Assembly: GCA_021809845.1 (NCBI GenBank)
Contig: JAJZJW010000008.1
Span: 28,196-92,195, forward strand
Reading direction: 5' to 3'
DNA length: 64,000 nt
DNA from: a bacterium
GTDB lineage: Bacteria > SZUA-79 > Acidulodesulfobacterales > Acidulodesulfobacteraceae
In this document: piece after piece, positions 36,486-45,365 of the stretch
Position numbering within the stretch: the stretch's first letter is position 1
Layout: the number at the start of each line of letters is the position of its first letter
Position numbers and translations under genes: made by a program
The notes under the pieces: generated by a model
The model's input: the letters and a program-made list of their open reading frames with translations, nothing else
Databases searched by the model: none
What the model was told of the DNA's origin: nothing

Positions 36486-38438
36486 ATGAATTTAGTTGAC
36501 AAGTATGAAAAAAAGATAGACATAGAAGCCTTTAAGCCATCCGGCCGCGGTCAGATTTCTTCTATATTAAGCTGGAATGGTGTAGCTTTGCTTAATGACG
36601 AAGATAATAAAATTGACCTTGCGAGATGCTACATGGCTGAACTGCAGAAGCTTTCCTGCGGCGTATGTATTCCATGCAGAATCGGAACATCAGTAGCTTT
36701 GGAACTTCTTGAAAAAATCTGCAACGGAAAGGCTGACATGAAAGATTTAGACAAGTTGCATAAAGAATGCAAATGGATAATGTCCTCTTCTAAATGTACG
36801 GTAGGCACGATGGGACCGGCTGCCGTCAAAGAATTGATAGAAAATTTTAAAGAAGATTTTGAAAAAGCAATATTAAATAAAGAAATAATACATAAAAGTA
36901 ATTACATTGTAAAAGTTACAGCCCCCTGTATTAACGGATGCCCTTCAAAATTAGATATCCCTAACTGGATAGAGAGGGTTAGAGACGGCAGATTTGAAGA
37001 TGCTCTTGAATCAGCGCGCAGAAATACCCCGTTGGCAGCTATTCTCGGCAGGTCATGTTTTCATCCCTGTCAAGATAACTGCCGCAGGGCAAATTTAGAT
37101 AAGTCTATTGAGATATGTCTCATCAGGCGTTATGCGGCGGATAATGAATTTTATACAAATATCAAACCGCACTTTGATATTAAAGATAACGGAATCAAAA
37201 TTGCGATAATAGGTTCAGGTCCAGCAGGACTCAGCTGTGCATATTATCTCAGACTAATGGGTTATATGCCGGTTATATTTGAAGCTCTTCCGGTTTTAGG
37301 CGGTATGATGAATGTAGGGATACCTAAATACAGGCTCACGCAGGAATTATTAGACAAAGAGATTAACTATATACTTTCCACAGGTATAGATTATAAAACT
37401 GATAAAAGGTTGGGAAAGGATTTTTCCATAAAAGATTTATTTAACGATGGATTTAAAGCAGTTTATCTGGCAGTAGGCGCGCATAAAGGTCAAACTATAG
37501 GTTTGCTTGGGGAAAACGATAATCTGAAAGGTTTTTTTGAAGGCGTTAAGTTTTTAAGGGATGTTGCTTTAGGAAATCATATAGAAATAGGCAAAAAAGT
37601 TATAATAGAAGGCGGCGGCAATGTTGCTATGGACTGCTGCAGAACAGCTTTAAGATTAGGTTTCAAGGAAGTCATTGTAGTTTATAGAAGAGCAAGGGAA
37701 CAGATGCCGGCCGCTGCTTATGAAGTCGATACGGCTATCGAAGAAGGGGTTAAGTTTGAATTCTTGACGGAGCCTATAGAAATATTAAATGAAAACGGTT
37801 TAGTCAAAGGTGTAAAATGCCGCCGCATGAAATTAGGAGAGCTTGATGCCAGCGGAAGAAGAAGCCCTGTTGAGATACCCGGTTCCGAGTTTAATATAGA
37901 CGGCGATTCTTTTATTATGGCGGTAGGTCAGGTGCCGGATGTTGATTTTTTGAAAGATATCCCTGAAATAAGATTGACTAACCGGAAAACAATCATTGTT
38001 GACGAATATACAAATATGACCGATTTGCCGGGAGTTTTCGCAGGCGGCGACGCGATGACGGGACCTATAAGCATAGTAAATTCGAACAGGGACGGTAAAA
38101 CAGCAGCTAAAAGAATTGACGAGTATATACGAACAGGAACTTTTACCATAACAGACGACGACGTTTTTGAACATTTTCTTGAGAAATTAGGCGTATATGA
38201 TAAAAATGAAGTAATAGATTATCCGGATTTTCCGAAAGGCAATTTTCCGCCGGAACAGATTCAGGAGAAAGTTGAAAATCGCATAAGCAATTTTACCGAG
38301 GTAGAAAAGGGATTTACAGCCGACGATGTTATGTATGAAGCTACAAGATGTATGAGATGTTACATGATGATACTTATAACATTTAAAATCATACCATCTT
38401 TAGGAACTGTTTCAGTACCTCATGCAGGGATTATATGA
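36486..38438 (+). CDS. Complex I input subunit: NuoF Fe-S domain fused to GltD/NfnB-like FAD oxidoreductase
   Basis: Residues 45-125 match the C-terminal [4Fe-4S] domain of NuoF (CGVCIPC at 58-64 and C104, the N3 pattern). From about 140 the chain is a GltD-type NAD(P)H oxidoreductase: a cysteine-rich Fe-S region (C148, C152, C191, C195, C199), an FAD dinucleotide fold (GSGPAGLS, 243-250), a second nucleotide fold (EGGGNVAMDC) and VFAGGDAMTGP. The NuoF FMN/NADH domain and a nuoE gene are absent. It probably brings electrons from NAD(P)H, or by bifurcation, into NuoG. After RCMRCY the last 24 residues come from a repeat region and are likely not ancestral. Confidence 0.85.
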   Translation: MNLVDKYEKKIDIEAFKPSGRGQISSILSWNGVALLNDEDNKIDLARCYMAELQKLSCGVCIPCRIGTSVALELLEKICNGKADMKDLDKLHKECKWIMSSSKCTVGTMGPAAVKELIENFKEDFEKAILNKEIIHKSNYIVKVTAPCINGCPSKLDIPNWIERVRDGRFEDALESARRNTPLAAILGRSCFHPCQDNCRRANLDKSIEICLIRRYAADNEFYTNIKPHFDIKDNGIKIAIIGSGPAGLSCAYYLRLMGYMPVIFEALPVLGGMMNVGIPKYRLTQELLDKEINYILSTGIDYKTDKRLGKDFSIKDLFNDGFKAVYLAVGAHKGQTIGLLGENDNLKGFFEGVKFLRDVALGNHIEIGKKVIIEGGGNVAMDCCRTALRLGFKEVIVVYRRAREQMPAAAYEVDTAIEEGVKFEFLTEPIEILNENGLVKGVKCRRMKLGELDASGRRSPVEIPGSEFNIDGDSFIMAVGQVPDVDFLKDIPEIRLTNRKTIIVDEYTNMTDLPGVFAGGDAMTGPISIVNSNRDGKTAAKRIDEYIRTGTFTITDDDVFEHFLEKLGVYDKNEVIDYPDFPKGNFPPEQIQEKVENRISNFTEVEKGFTADDVMYEATRCMRCYMMILITFKIIPSLGTVSVPHAGII

Positions 38439-38538
38439 TGATGATACTTATTACATTTAAAATCATCCGATATTCTTTTTATAAGCTGTAATTTGCTTTT
38501 TGATTATGCGATGATGATACTTGTTACATTAAAATCAT
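38364..38538. repeat. Three ~29-bp direct repeats spaced 73-74 bp apart (CRISPR-like spacing)
   Basis: Copies at 38364-38392, 38438-38466 and 38511-38538 share ATGATGATACTT and ACATTTAAAATCAT, with the last copy one base shorter. The two spacers are 45 and 44 bases and do not obviously match each other. The first copy is translated as the end of the NuoF/GltD fusion, and its stop codon touches the second. There is no cas gene or leader in view, so I do not call it CRISPR. A degenerate tandem repeat is the more cautious reading. Confidence 0.8.
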
Positions 38539-38585
38539 GGTTAATATCTGGTCTGAGCGAATAATATAATTAATATAACTATAAT

Positions 38586-40727
38586 ATGGATATCGAAATA
38601 ATTATAAACGGAAAAAAAGTGATGACGAAGACGGGGTTTACTGTACTTGAAGCCGCCTCTCAGTCAGGCGTTAGAATACCTGTTTTATGTTATCTAAGAA
38701 GATTAAAACCTATAGGTTCATGCAGGATATGTTCCGTTGAGGTTAAAGGTGTTAAAAATACATTGCCTGCTTGTGTTGCGCGGGTGAAAGAAGGCTACGA
38801 AATATCAACAAATACCGAAAAAGTATGGGATGTCAGAAAAGCGGCTCTTTCGCATCTCTTATTAGACCATCCCTTAGATTGTCCTGTATGCGATAAATCA
38901 GGCGATTGCCTGCTGCAGGATTTATCTTTTGAATTTGGACTCACCGTTCAAAAAAATAAAAAATTATATCCGGACAGGACGCAAATTTTTAAAAGCGATA
39001 TTATTGAATATACAGCAACGAGGTGTGTTCTATGTTCAAGGTGCATAAGGGTCTGTTCCGATATGTACGGAAATCCTTTTTTGCAAATAAAAAGCAAAGG
39101 ATATAACGGTTATATAGGACTAAAGCATGAAGATAAAACAGAAAAAGGAGCTATCCCAGAGGGAAGCGCATTTTTAGAGATAAAAAATGATAAGAATTAT
39201 TTAGACTGTTATTATTGCGGTAATTGTATAGAAGTGTGTCCTGTCGGAGCATTGCTTTCAAAACAGTCAAAATTTAAAGAAAGGTACTGGCAGGAATCAC
39301 CTTTTTCTTCAGTGTGCGATAAATGTTCTGCTGCTTGCAGAATTGAATACTATAGATACTCTAAAGATGAGTCTCTTGTCAGGACAGCCGCTGCATTCGG
39401 CGGATATCTTTGCAGAAGCGGATTTTTTTACGACGCTGTAGGTAAAAATTTGAAAAATGATGATTATTACGTTAAAAGCCCTCTAGTTAGAATAAAATCA
39501 GATTTTTCAAACTGCGATTATACCGCTGCGCTAAGCCATTTGGCTGACAGGTTGAAAAATATTATACAAAATAATGAGATGAACAGCACTGCTGTAATAG
39601 TTTCTTCATCAGTTTCTACGAATGATGGCTATTTAATTTCTAACTTTGTTAAAGATGTTTTGAAACCTGCAGGCTTTGATATAGACAAAACAAGTTTCTA
39701 TCGTAAAAATTACTTGAAATTTAAAGAAATATTCAAATCTGAAGAAAATTTTGAAATCAATGCTATTCAAAATTCTGATTTTATTTTATATATAGGCTCA
39801 ATTGAAGATGAAATACCTTATGCTTCGTATAATATTATGAAGAGCCATAGAGAACACAGCGGTAAATTAATTTTAATAGATATTTCAGATGCTAATGCCA
39901 AAAAAAGAAGTAAAAGTTTTACAAGATTTGAAGATATAGCTTCAGCAAAAATTGACATAAATAAAGATTATGACGGTGATTTGCATAAATATCTTAATGA
40001 ACTCAGGCAAAATCTTTATGATTTTAATTTTAAAAAGACCGACATAACAGTTGATACTATTCTTAAAAATAATACTATATCAATTATTTTAGGCGATAAT
40101 TTTATGTCTTTGGCGCAAAGAGATAAAGAAATGCTTATACTTAAGGAAATTACAGGCTTTTCAAGAGACGAACAAAAAATAGTCTATGTTTTTCCTCTTA
40201 TAAAACCTTTCAATTACAGAGGTCTTATTGCGGCAGGAATAAATAACAAAGATGAATATTTATCTTATGAAAATATTATTAGCGGTATAGAAAATGGACA
40301 GATTAAAAATTTAATTTATTTTGGAGATTATGAAGAACCGGAACATAATTTTAACGGTTTGAAATTATCAAGATATATAACCGATTTAAATTTTGTTGCT
40401 GCTTTGTCTTCAAAAATAAGCAGTATAACCGCCATGGCCGATATTGTTTTGCCTGTGCACGATTTCTTAGAATATAAAGACGGGTATTTTGAAAATTTCG
40501 AAGGCAAGACGATTCATATAAATAATGAGTTTAATTTAGGGGAATACCGATATAGTATATCTGTAATTTTAGACGCTATGTCTTCTAAACTCGGCATTTA
40601 TTTCAATGCCAAGGATATATCCGATAAATTTTTAGAAATAATTAGTGCAAACAAAACAAACCATTTTAATAAAATTAAACCAAAAAGTAAGTTTTATTAT
40701 AATGATGCCAGTAAATTATTTTATTAA
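38586..40727 (+). CDS. nuoG: Complex I subunit NuoG
   Basis: NuoG is the large iron-sulfur subunit carrying electrons from the input module. The N-terminal [2Fe-2S] ferredoxin domain has CYLRRLKPIGSCRICSVEV. The His-ligated cluster segment HPLDCPVCDKSGDCLLQD follows, then a ferredoxin pair (CVLCSRCIRVC, CYYCGNCIEVCPVGA) and a molybdopterin-oxidoreductase-like domain. CDKCSAAC begins that domain with a further Fe-S motif. The 713-residue length is shorter than the enterobacterial subunit and its C-terminal half is divergent. It starts 147 bases after the fusion gene, beyond the spaced repeats. Confidence 0.94.
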   Translation: MDIEIIINGKKVMTKTGFTVLEAASQSGVRIPVLCYLRRLKPIGSCRICSVEVKGVKNTLPACVARVKEGYEISTNTEKVWDVRKAALSHLLLDHPLDCPVCDKSGDCLLQDLSFEFGLTVQKNKKLYPDRTQIFKSDIIEYTATRCVLCSRCIRVCSDMYGNPFLQIKSKGYNGYIGLKHEDKTEKGAIPEGSAFLEIKNDKNYLDCYYCGNCIEVCPVGALLSKQSKFKERYWQESPFSSVCDKCSAACRIEYYRYSKDESLVRTAAAFGGYLCRSGFFYDAVGKNLKNDDYYVKSPLVRIKSDFSNCDYTAALSHLADRLKNIIQNNEMNSTAVIVSSSVSTNDGYLISNFVKDVLKPAGFDIDKTSFYRKNYLKFKEIFKSEENFEINAIQNSDFILYIGSIEDEIPYASYNIMKSHREHSGKLILIDISDANAKKRSKSFTRFEDIASAKIDINKDYDGDLHKYLNELRQNLYDFNFKKTDITVDTILKNNTISIILGDNFMSLAQRDKEMLILKEITGFSRDEQKIVYVFPLIKPFNYRGLIAAGINNKDEYLSYENIISGIENGQIKNLIYFGDYEEPEHNFNGLKLSRYITDLNFVAALSSKISSITAMADIVLPVHDFLEYKDGYFENFEGKTIHINNEFNLGEYRYSISVILDAMSSKLGIYFNAKDISDKFLEIISANKTNHFNKIKPKSKFYYNDASKLFY

Positions 40728-40762
40728 AATAATGATAAAGTTTTAAGGTATATAATAAGATT

Positions 40763-41749
40763 ATGATATTCTGGTTAATAACAACGCTGATAAAAATATT
40801 GCTTGTGTTCGGAGTGCTGCTTCTGTCGGCGGCTTATCTGACGCTTTTAGAGCGCAAGGTGGCAGCCCGGATACAAAATCGGCTTGGACCGATGGAAGCA
40901 GGTTTCCACGGAATACTGCAGCCTATAGCGGATGGCATAAAACTATTTTTTAAAGAAGATATTATACCTGCCGATGCTAACAAAATATTATTTATTCTTG
41001 CGCCTATTATTGTTGTTATTCCTGCATTGACAACATTTGCAGTTATTCCCTTCGGGGCTCCGATAAGAATATTAGGGCATATTGTTCCTCTGCAAATTAC
41101 AAACGTAAATATAGGGATATTGTTTATATTAGCGCTGTCGTCGCTGGGAATATACGGCGTGGTAATAGGAGGTTGGGCATCAAATAGCAAATATTCATTG
41201 CTGGGAGCTATAAGAACCGCTGCACAGATGATAAGCTACGAACTGTCGCTTGCTCTTTCAATTATAGGCGTAATTATGATAGCAGGAAATTTGAGTCTGG
41301 CGCAGATTGTTTCATCGCAGGCACATATGTGGTTTATAGTCTATCAGCCGGTCGGATTTTTAATTTATTTAATTGCTTCCACAGCTGAAATGAACAGAGT
41401 GCCGTTCGACCTTGGCGAGGCGGAAGGGGAGTTAGTTGCAGGTTTTCATACGGAATATTCAAGTATGAAATTTGCATTTTATTTTATTGGAGAATATGCA
41501 CAGATAGTAGTAAATTCTGCCATTATCACCACACTTTTTCTTGGCGGATGGGAAGGACCCTTTCTTCCTTCAGTGCTATGGTTCGTATTAAAAGTTTTTG
41601 TTGTAACACTAATTTATATATGGTTCAGATGGACATATCCAAGGTTGAGATATGATGAGCTTATGGACCTGGGCTGGAAGATTTTACTTCCTTTAGCGCT
41701 GGCAAATATTGTTGTTACAGGATTTATAATGATATTATTGGGAAAATAA
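40763..41749 (+). CDS. nuoH: Complex I subunit NuoH
   Basis: NuoH (ND1) is the membrane subunit that forms the quinone entry site and joins the two arms. Eight membrane helices are visible. LERKVAARIQNRLGP, AEMNRVPFDLGEAEGELVAGF and the charged loop FRWTYPRLRYDELM are diagnostic. The 328-residue length is typical. It follows nuoG by 35 bases and precedes nuoI by 8. Confidence 0.97.
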   Translation: MIFWLITTLIKILLVFGVLLLSAAYLTLLERKVAARIQNRLGPMEAGFHGILQPIADGIKLFFKEDIIPADANKILFILAPIIVVIPALTTFAVIPFGAPIRILGHIVPLQITNVNIGILFILALSSLGIYGVVIGGWASNSKYSLLGAIRTAAQMISYELSLALSIIGVIMIAGNLSLAQIVSSQAHMWFIVYQPVGFLIYLIASTAEMNRVPFDLGEAEGELVAGFHTEYSSMKFAFYFIGEYAQIVVNSAIITTLFLGGWEGPFLPSVLWFVLKVFVVTLIYIWFRWTYPRLRYDELMDLGWKILLPLALANIVVTGFIMILLGK

Positions 41750-41757
41750 TAATAGCT

Positions 41758-42270
41758 ATGGATACTAAAAAAGAAGAAAATTCGTTAATATTAATATCGA
41801 AAAACTTTCTTATAGGATTGAAAACGACGCTCGGGACTTTTTTTAAAAAACCGGTTACTTTTCAATATCCTAAAGAACGTCTGAGATTGGCAGAAAATTT
41901 TAGGGGATTTCCGAGACTTAATATTAACAAAGATAAATCGTTAAGATGTGTAGCATGTATGCTATGTCAGACGGTTTGTCCTTCAGAGGCTATAAAAATA
42001 AATACAGGTTATGTAGATTATGGAAATGAGCATGAGCTTACGGAAAGGCAAAAACATAACCATAGTTTGGATAACATAGCTTCGGGTATTATTAATGACG
42101 GAAGAAGACACCCCGAGTCATTTGAAATTGATTTGCTGAGGTGCATATGCTGCGGCTATTGCGAAGAAATTTGTCCTGAAGAAGCGATTAGTATGTCTGA
42201 CAAGTATGAGTTTGGATTTTATACCAGAGATGAAGGAATATTTGGAATAGATAAATTAATTAAGCTATAA
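41758..42270 (+). CDS. nuoI: Complex I subunit NuoI
   Basis: NuoI carries clusters N6a and N6b, passing electrons from NuoG to NuoB. Two ferredoxin motifs are visible: CVACMLCQTVCPSEAI and CICCGYCEEICPEEAI. The 170-residue protein opens with a family-typical amphipathic segment (LIGLKTTLGTFFKKPVTFQYP). The link between the two motifs is somewhat longer than usual and His-containing. It starts 8 bases after nuoH. Confidence 0.96.
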   Translation: MDTKKEENSLILISKNFLIGLKTTLGTFFKKPVTFQYPKERLRLAENFRGFPRLNINKDKSLRCVACMLCQTVCPSEAIKINTGYVDYGNEHELTERQKHNHSLDNIASGIINDGRRHPESFEIDLLRCICCGYCEEICPEEAISMSDKYEFGFYTRDEGIFGIDKLIKL

Positions 42271-42336
42271 TTATAATTTTTATGCTAATTAAATTGATTT
42301 AATAAGTTAAAACATTGCAAACATGCGAGGTTAATT

Positions 42337-42834
42337 TTGGATGCGCTTTTTTATATATTTTCAATAATTGCAATTTTTTCTGCGCTGATGGTAATATTAG
42401 TAAAAAATCCATTAACGTCTGCATTGTACGTTGTCTTGTGCTTTTTTGCTCTGGCCGGATTTTATATTCTTTTGAATATGCAATTTTTGGCAGCAATGCA
42501 GATTTTAGTCTATGCGGGAGCAATAATCGTTCTAATAGTTTTAGTTATCATGTTGCTTAATTTAGCTAAAGCCAAAGATACAATTAAAGATTTTCATCAG
42601 TTGTCCGTTGGCATCATATCCGTTTTACTGTTATTCGTGGAAATTATATTGTATCTTAATACAGCAGGCGAAACTAAACCCACAGGTATCTATACAAATG
42701 CGGTGATTAATAAAATAGGAAATACGCAAATTATAGGTCAATTTTTATTTACCAAGTATGTTTTTCCGTTTGAGGTAGCTTCAATTTTACTATTAGTTGC
42801 GGTTATAGGTGCTTATATTTTCGCTAAAAAATAA
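42337..42834 (+). CDS. nuoJ: Complex I subunit NuoJ
   Basis: NuoJ (ND6) is a five-helix membrane subunit. The family block FLAAMQILVYAGAIIVLIVLVIMLLN in helices 2-3 is unmistakable in composition. The start is a TTG with GAGG six bases upstream; the ATG at 42341 is out of frame. The 165-residue length is normal. It is placed between nuoI and nuoK as usual. Confidence 0.94.
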   Translation: MDALFYIFSIIAIFSALMVILVKNPLTSALYVVLCFFALAGFYILLNMQFLAAMQILVYAGAIIVLIVLVIMLLNLAKAKDTIKDFHQLSVGIISVLLLFVEIILYLNTAGETKPTGIYTNAVINKIGNTQIIGQFLFTKYVFPFEVASILLLVAVIGAYIFAKK

Positions 42835-42875
42835 TATATTTTATGTATTTAATTATTTAAAACGGATTCAATAAC

Positions 42876-43187
42876 ATGAATGTAAATGTAAATGTGAATG
42901 ATTATCTTGCGGTAGCATCGATTATCTTCTGTATCGGTGCATTAGGCGTTCTGATAAGAAAAAATCTTATAACAATTTTTCTAAGTTTGGAATTAATGTT
43001 TAACGCAGCTAATTTAGGCTTTGTTGCCGTTTCTGAATATTTAAATTTAATAAGCGGTGATATTTTTGTTATATTTATTATGGTTGTTGCCGCTGCCGAA
43101 GCAGCAATTTTGTTAGGCATTGCCATTGCTTTTTATAGAGAAAAAGGCGCAATTAGCATGGACAAAGCAAATGAATTAAAATTTTAA
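42876..43187 (+). CDS. nuoK: Complex I subunit NuoK
   Basis: NuoK (ND4L) is a three-helix membrane subunit with buried glutamates for proton transfer. LISLELMFNAANL-type sequence (here IFLSLELMFNAANLGF) and VVAAAEAAILLGIAIA carry the two conserved Glu residues. The first residues are a repeated Asn-Val run (MNVNVNVND) ahead of the first helix. The 103-residue length is normal. A 214-base A/T gap without features follows before nuoL. Confidence 0.95.
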   Translation: MNVNVNVNDYLAVASIIFCIGALGVLIRKNLITIFLSLELMFNAANLGFVAVSEYLNLISGDIFVIFIMVVAAAEAAILLGIAIAFYREKGAISMDKANELKF

Positions 43188-43401
43188 ATAAATATAATCT
43201 ATAAATCTTTTCATATTTTTAAATTCTTTTATTAATTTGAAAATTTAAATAATAATAAGATATTAAAATTAAAAACAAATATTTGTGTTTTATAGTTAAA
43301 ACATTACTATTCTTTCGGAAAATATTTGTTCAATAATATATTTAGCGATTAATGTAAATTAATATAAGATTAATATAATTTAAAAGGTATATTATATTAC
43401 A

Positions 43402-45285
43402 ATGAATTCAAAAGATTTAATAGTTTGGCTGATTCCTTTTTTTCCGCTGCTCGGCGCAATTTTATGGGGGGTATTCGGAAAGTATCTCAAAAATTATTCC
43501 GGATATTTAGGAAGTTTATTCATCGTTATTTCATTTATACTTTCGACCGTAATATTTTTTATGGTAGCTTACGGGCATGGTTTTACCTCTACGTTGTATC
43601 CTTGGATTGACGCATCATATTTTAAGGTAAATGTATCAACTACAATTGACCGATTGTCTGTAGTAATGTTAGTTATGGTCACTGGTATAAGCGCCTTAGT
43701 TCATATTTATTCAATAGGCTATATGAAAGACGATAAAGGTTTTGCAAGATATTTTTCTTATCTGAATTTATTTGTATTTTCGATGATAATGCTGATAATG
43801 GCAAATAATTTTTTAATGCTGTATGTATTCTGGGAAGCAGTCGGATTATGTTCATATGTTCTCATAGGTTTCTGGTATGAAAAAAAATCAGCGGTAGAAG
43901 CTGGAAAAAAAGCTTTCATTGTAAATAGAATAGGCGATTTTGGATTTGCACTGGGAGTTATGCTGATATTTATAACTATCGGCACATTAAATTATTCAAC
44001 CGTTTTTTCCGATATACATACATTACCTCCTTATTTAATTACAACTATTGCTTTGTTGCTTCTTGCCGGAGCAGTAGGCAAGTCTGCACAATTCCCGCTT
44101 TATGTCTGGTTGCCCGACGCTATGGAAGGACCGACTCCTGTCAGCGCGCTTATACATGCAGCAACTATGGTAACAGCCGGTGTGTATCTTATAGCAAGAT
44201 GCCACGTTATATTTTCTTATTCTCCAGATGCTTCTGATGTGGTATTAATAATCGGTGGAACGACTGCTTTTATTGCGGCTTTTATTGCTATGACCCAGTT
44301 TGATATAAAACGGATAATTGCTTATTCTACTATCAGTCAGATAGGCTATATGTTTATGGCAGTGGGTATAGGTTCTTATGCTGCGGGAATGTTTCATTTA
44401 TTATCGCATGCAATATTTAAAGGTCTTTTGTTTTTAACTGCAGGCAGCGTAATGCACGGGATGAGCGGGGAGTTAGACCTGAGAAAAATGGGCGGTTTAT
44501 ATTCAAAGATGAAGAAAACAGCTATTACGTTCATTGTTGGCGGTCTTGCGCTGTCAGGAATACCGCCTTTTTCCGGATTTTTCAGCAAAGACGCGATACT
44601 TGCCTCATTATTTAATAAAGGAGATTATTTTTTCTGGGTTATAGGAGAACTTGTTGCTTTTATGACTGCATTTTATATTTTCAGACTTATTTTTAATGTT
44701 TTTTTCGGAGAATCTCATGTTGATAAAAATTTACATGTACATGAATCGCCAAATATAATGACTATCCCGCTGATAATATTGGCTTGCTTTGCTGCCGTAT
44801 TTGGTTTTATAGGCATGCCGCCGTTTAATCATTCTATATTTTATAACTTTATAAACAAAGATTTTGCGAATTCATTTAATTTTGCTCCGGCTATAAATAA
44901 TTATCCATGGTATCTGTTGAGTGCAGTTTCCGTAATTGCAGGTCTTACCGGAATATATACCGCCTATGTTTTTTATATAAAAAAATCATTTGATCTTGAA
45001 AAACTTAAAAGTAAATTTAAACCTATATATGATCTTTCATATAACAAATTATACGTTGATGAAATATATGATTTTGTGATAGTGAGCCCTGTGAAAAATT
45101 TCTCTATTTTTTTATGGAGGGTGGTAGATACCATTTTTATAGACGGTGCAGTCAATGGTATAGCACAATGGATAAGCGTTACTTCGTCAAAAGTAAGAAA
45201 GGTGCAAAACGGAATGTTAATGAGCTATCTTTTTACATTAACCCTCGGAGTCATTGCACTTCTGGCTTATTATTTTGTAAAATAA
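43402..45285 (+). CDS. nuoL: Complex I subunit NuoL
   Basis: NuoL (ND5) is the distal antiporter-like proton pump with the long lateral helix. The antiporter core contains LMLYVFWEAVGLCSYVLIGFW, PDAMEGPTPVSALIHAATMVTAGVYL, and TQFDIKRIIAYSTISQIGYM, which hold the pump Glu, Lys and His positions. The 627-residue length and the C-terminal amphipathic region (about 505-590) fit. It precedes nuoM by 80 bases. Confidence 0.96.
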   Translation: MNSKDLIVWLIPFFPLLGAILWGVFGKYLKNYSGYLGSLFIVISFILSTVIFFMVAYGHGFTSTLYPWIDASYFKVNVSTTIDRLSVVMLVMVTGISALVHIYSIGYMKDDKGFARYFSYLNLFVFSMIMLIMANNFLMLYVFWEAVGLCSYVLIGFWYEKKSAVEAGKKAFIVNRIGDFGFALGVMLIFITIGTLNYSTVFSDIHTLPPYLITTIALLLLAGAVGKSAQFPLYVWLPDAMEGPTPVSALIHAATMVTAGVYLIARCHVIFSYSPDASDVVLIIGGTTAFIAAFIAMTQFDIKRIIAYSTISQIGYMFMAVGIGSYAAGMFHLLSHAIFKGLLFLTAGSVMHGMSGELDLRKMGGLYSKMKKTAITFIVGGLALSGIPPFSGFFSKDAILASLFNKGDYFFWVIGELVAFMTAFYIFRLIFNVFFGESHVDKNLHVHESPNIMTIPLIILACFAAVFGFIGMPPFNHSIFYNFINKDFANSFNFAPAINNYPWYLLSAVSVIAGLTGIYTAYVFYIKKSFDLEKLKSKFKPIYDLSYNKLYVDEIYDFVIVSPVKNFSIFLWRVVDTIFIDGAVNGIAQWISVTSSKVRKVQNGMLMSYLFTLTLGVIALLAYYFVK

Positions 45286-45365
45286 AAATGAGCATTGAAA
45301 ATGAGAATGACTATAAAAAATTTAATTAACTTAAGAAATATATTATTTATCTAACAGGAAATTAT

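Noticed and set aside
38364..38538. Annotation as a CRISPR array
   Set aside because: Only three copies, spacers longer than usual for a 29-bp repeat, no cas genes or leader, and the first copy is inside a coding sequence. It is kept as a repeat and a finding only.
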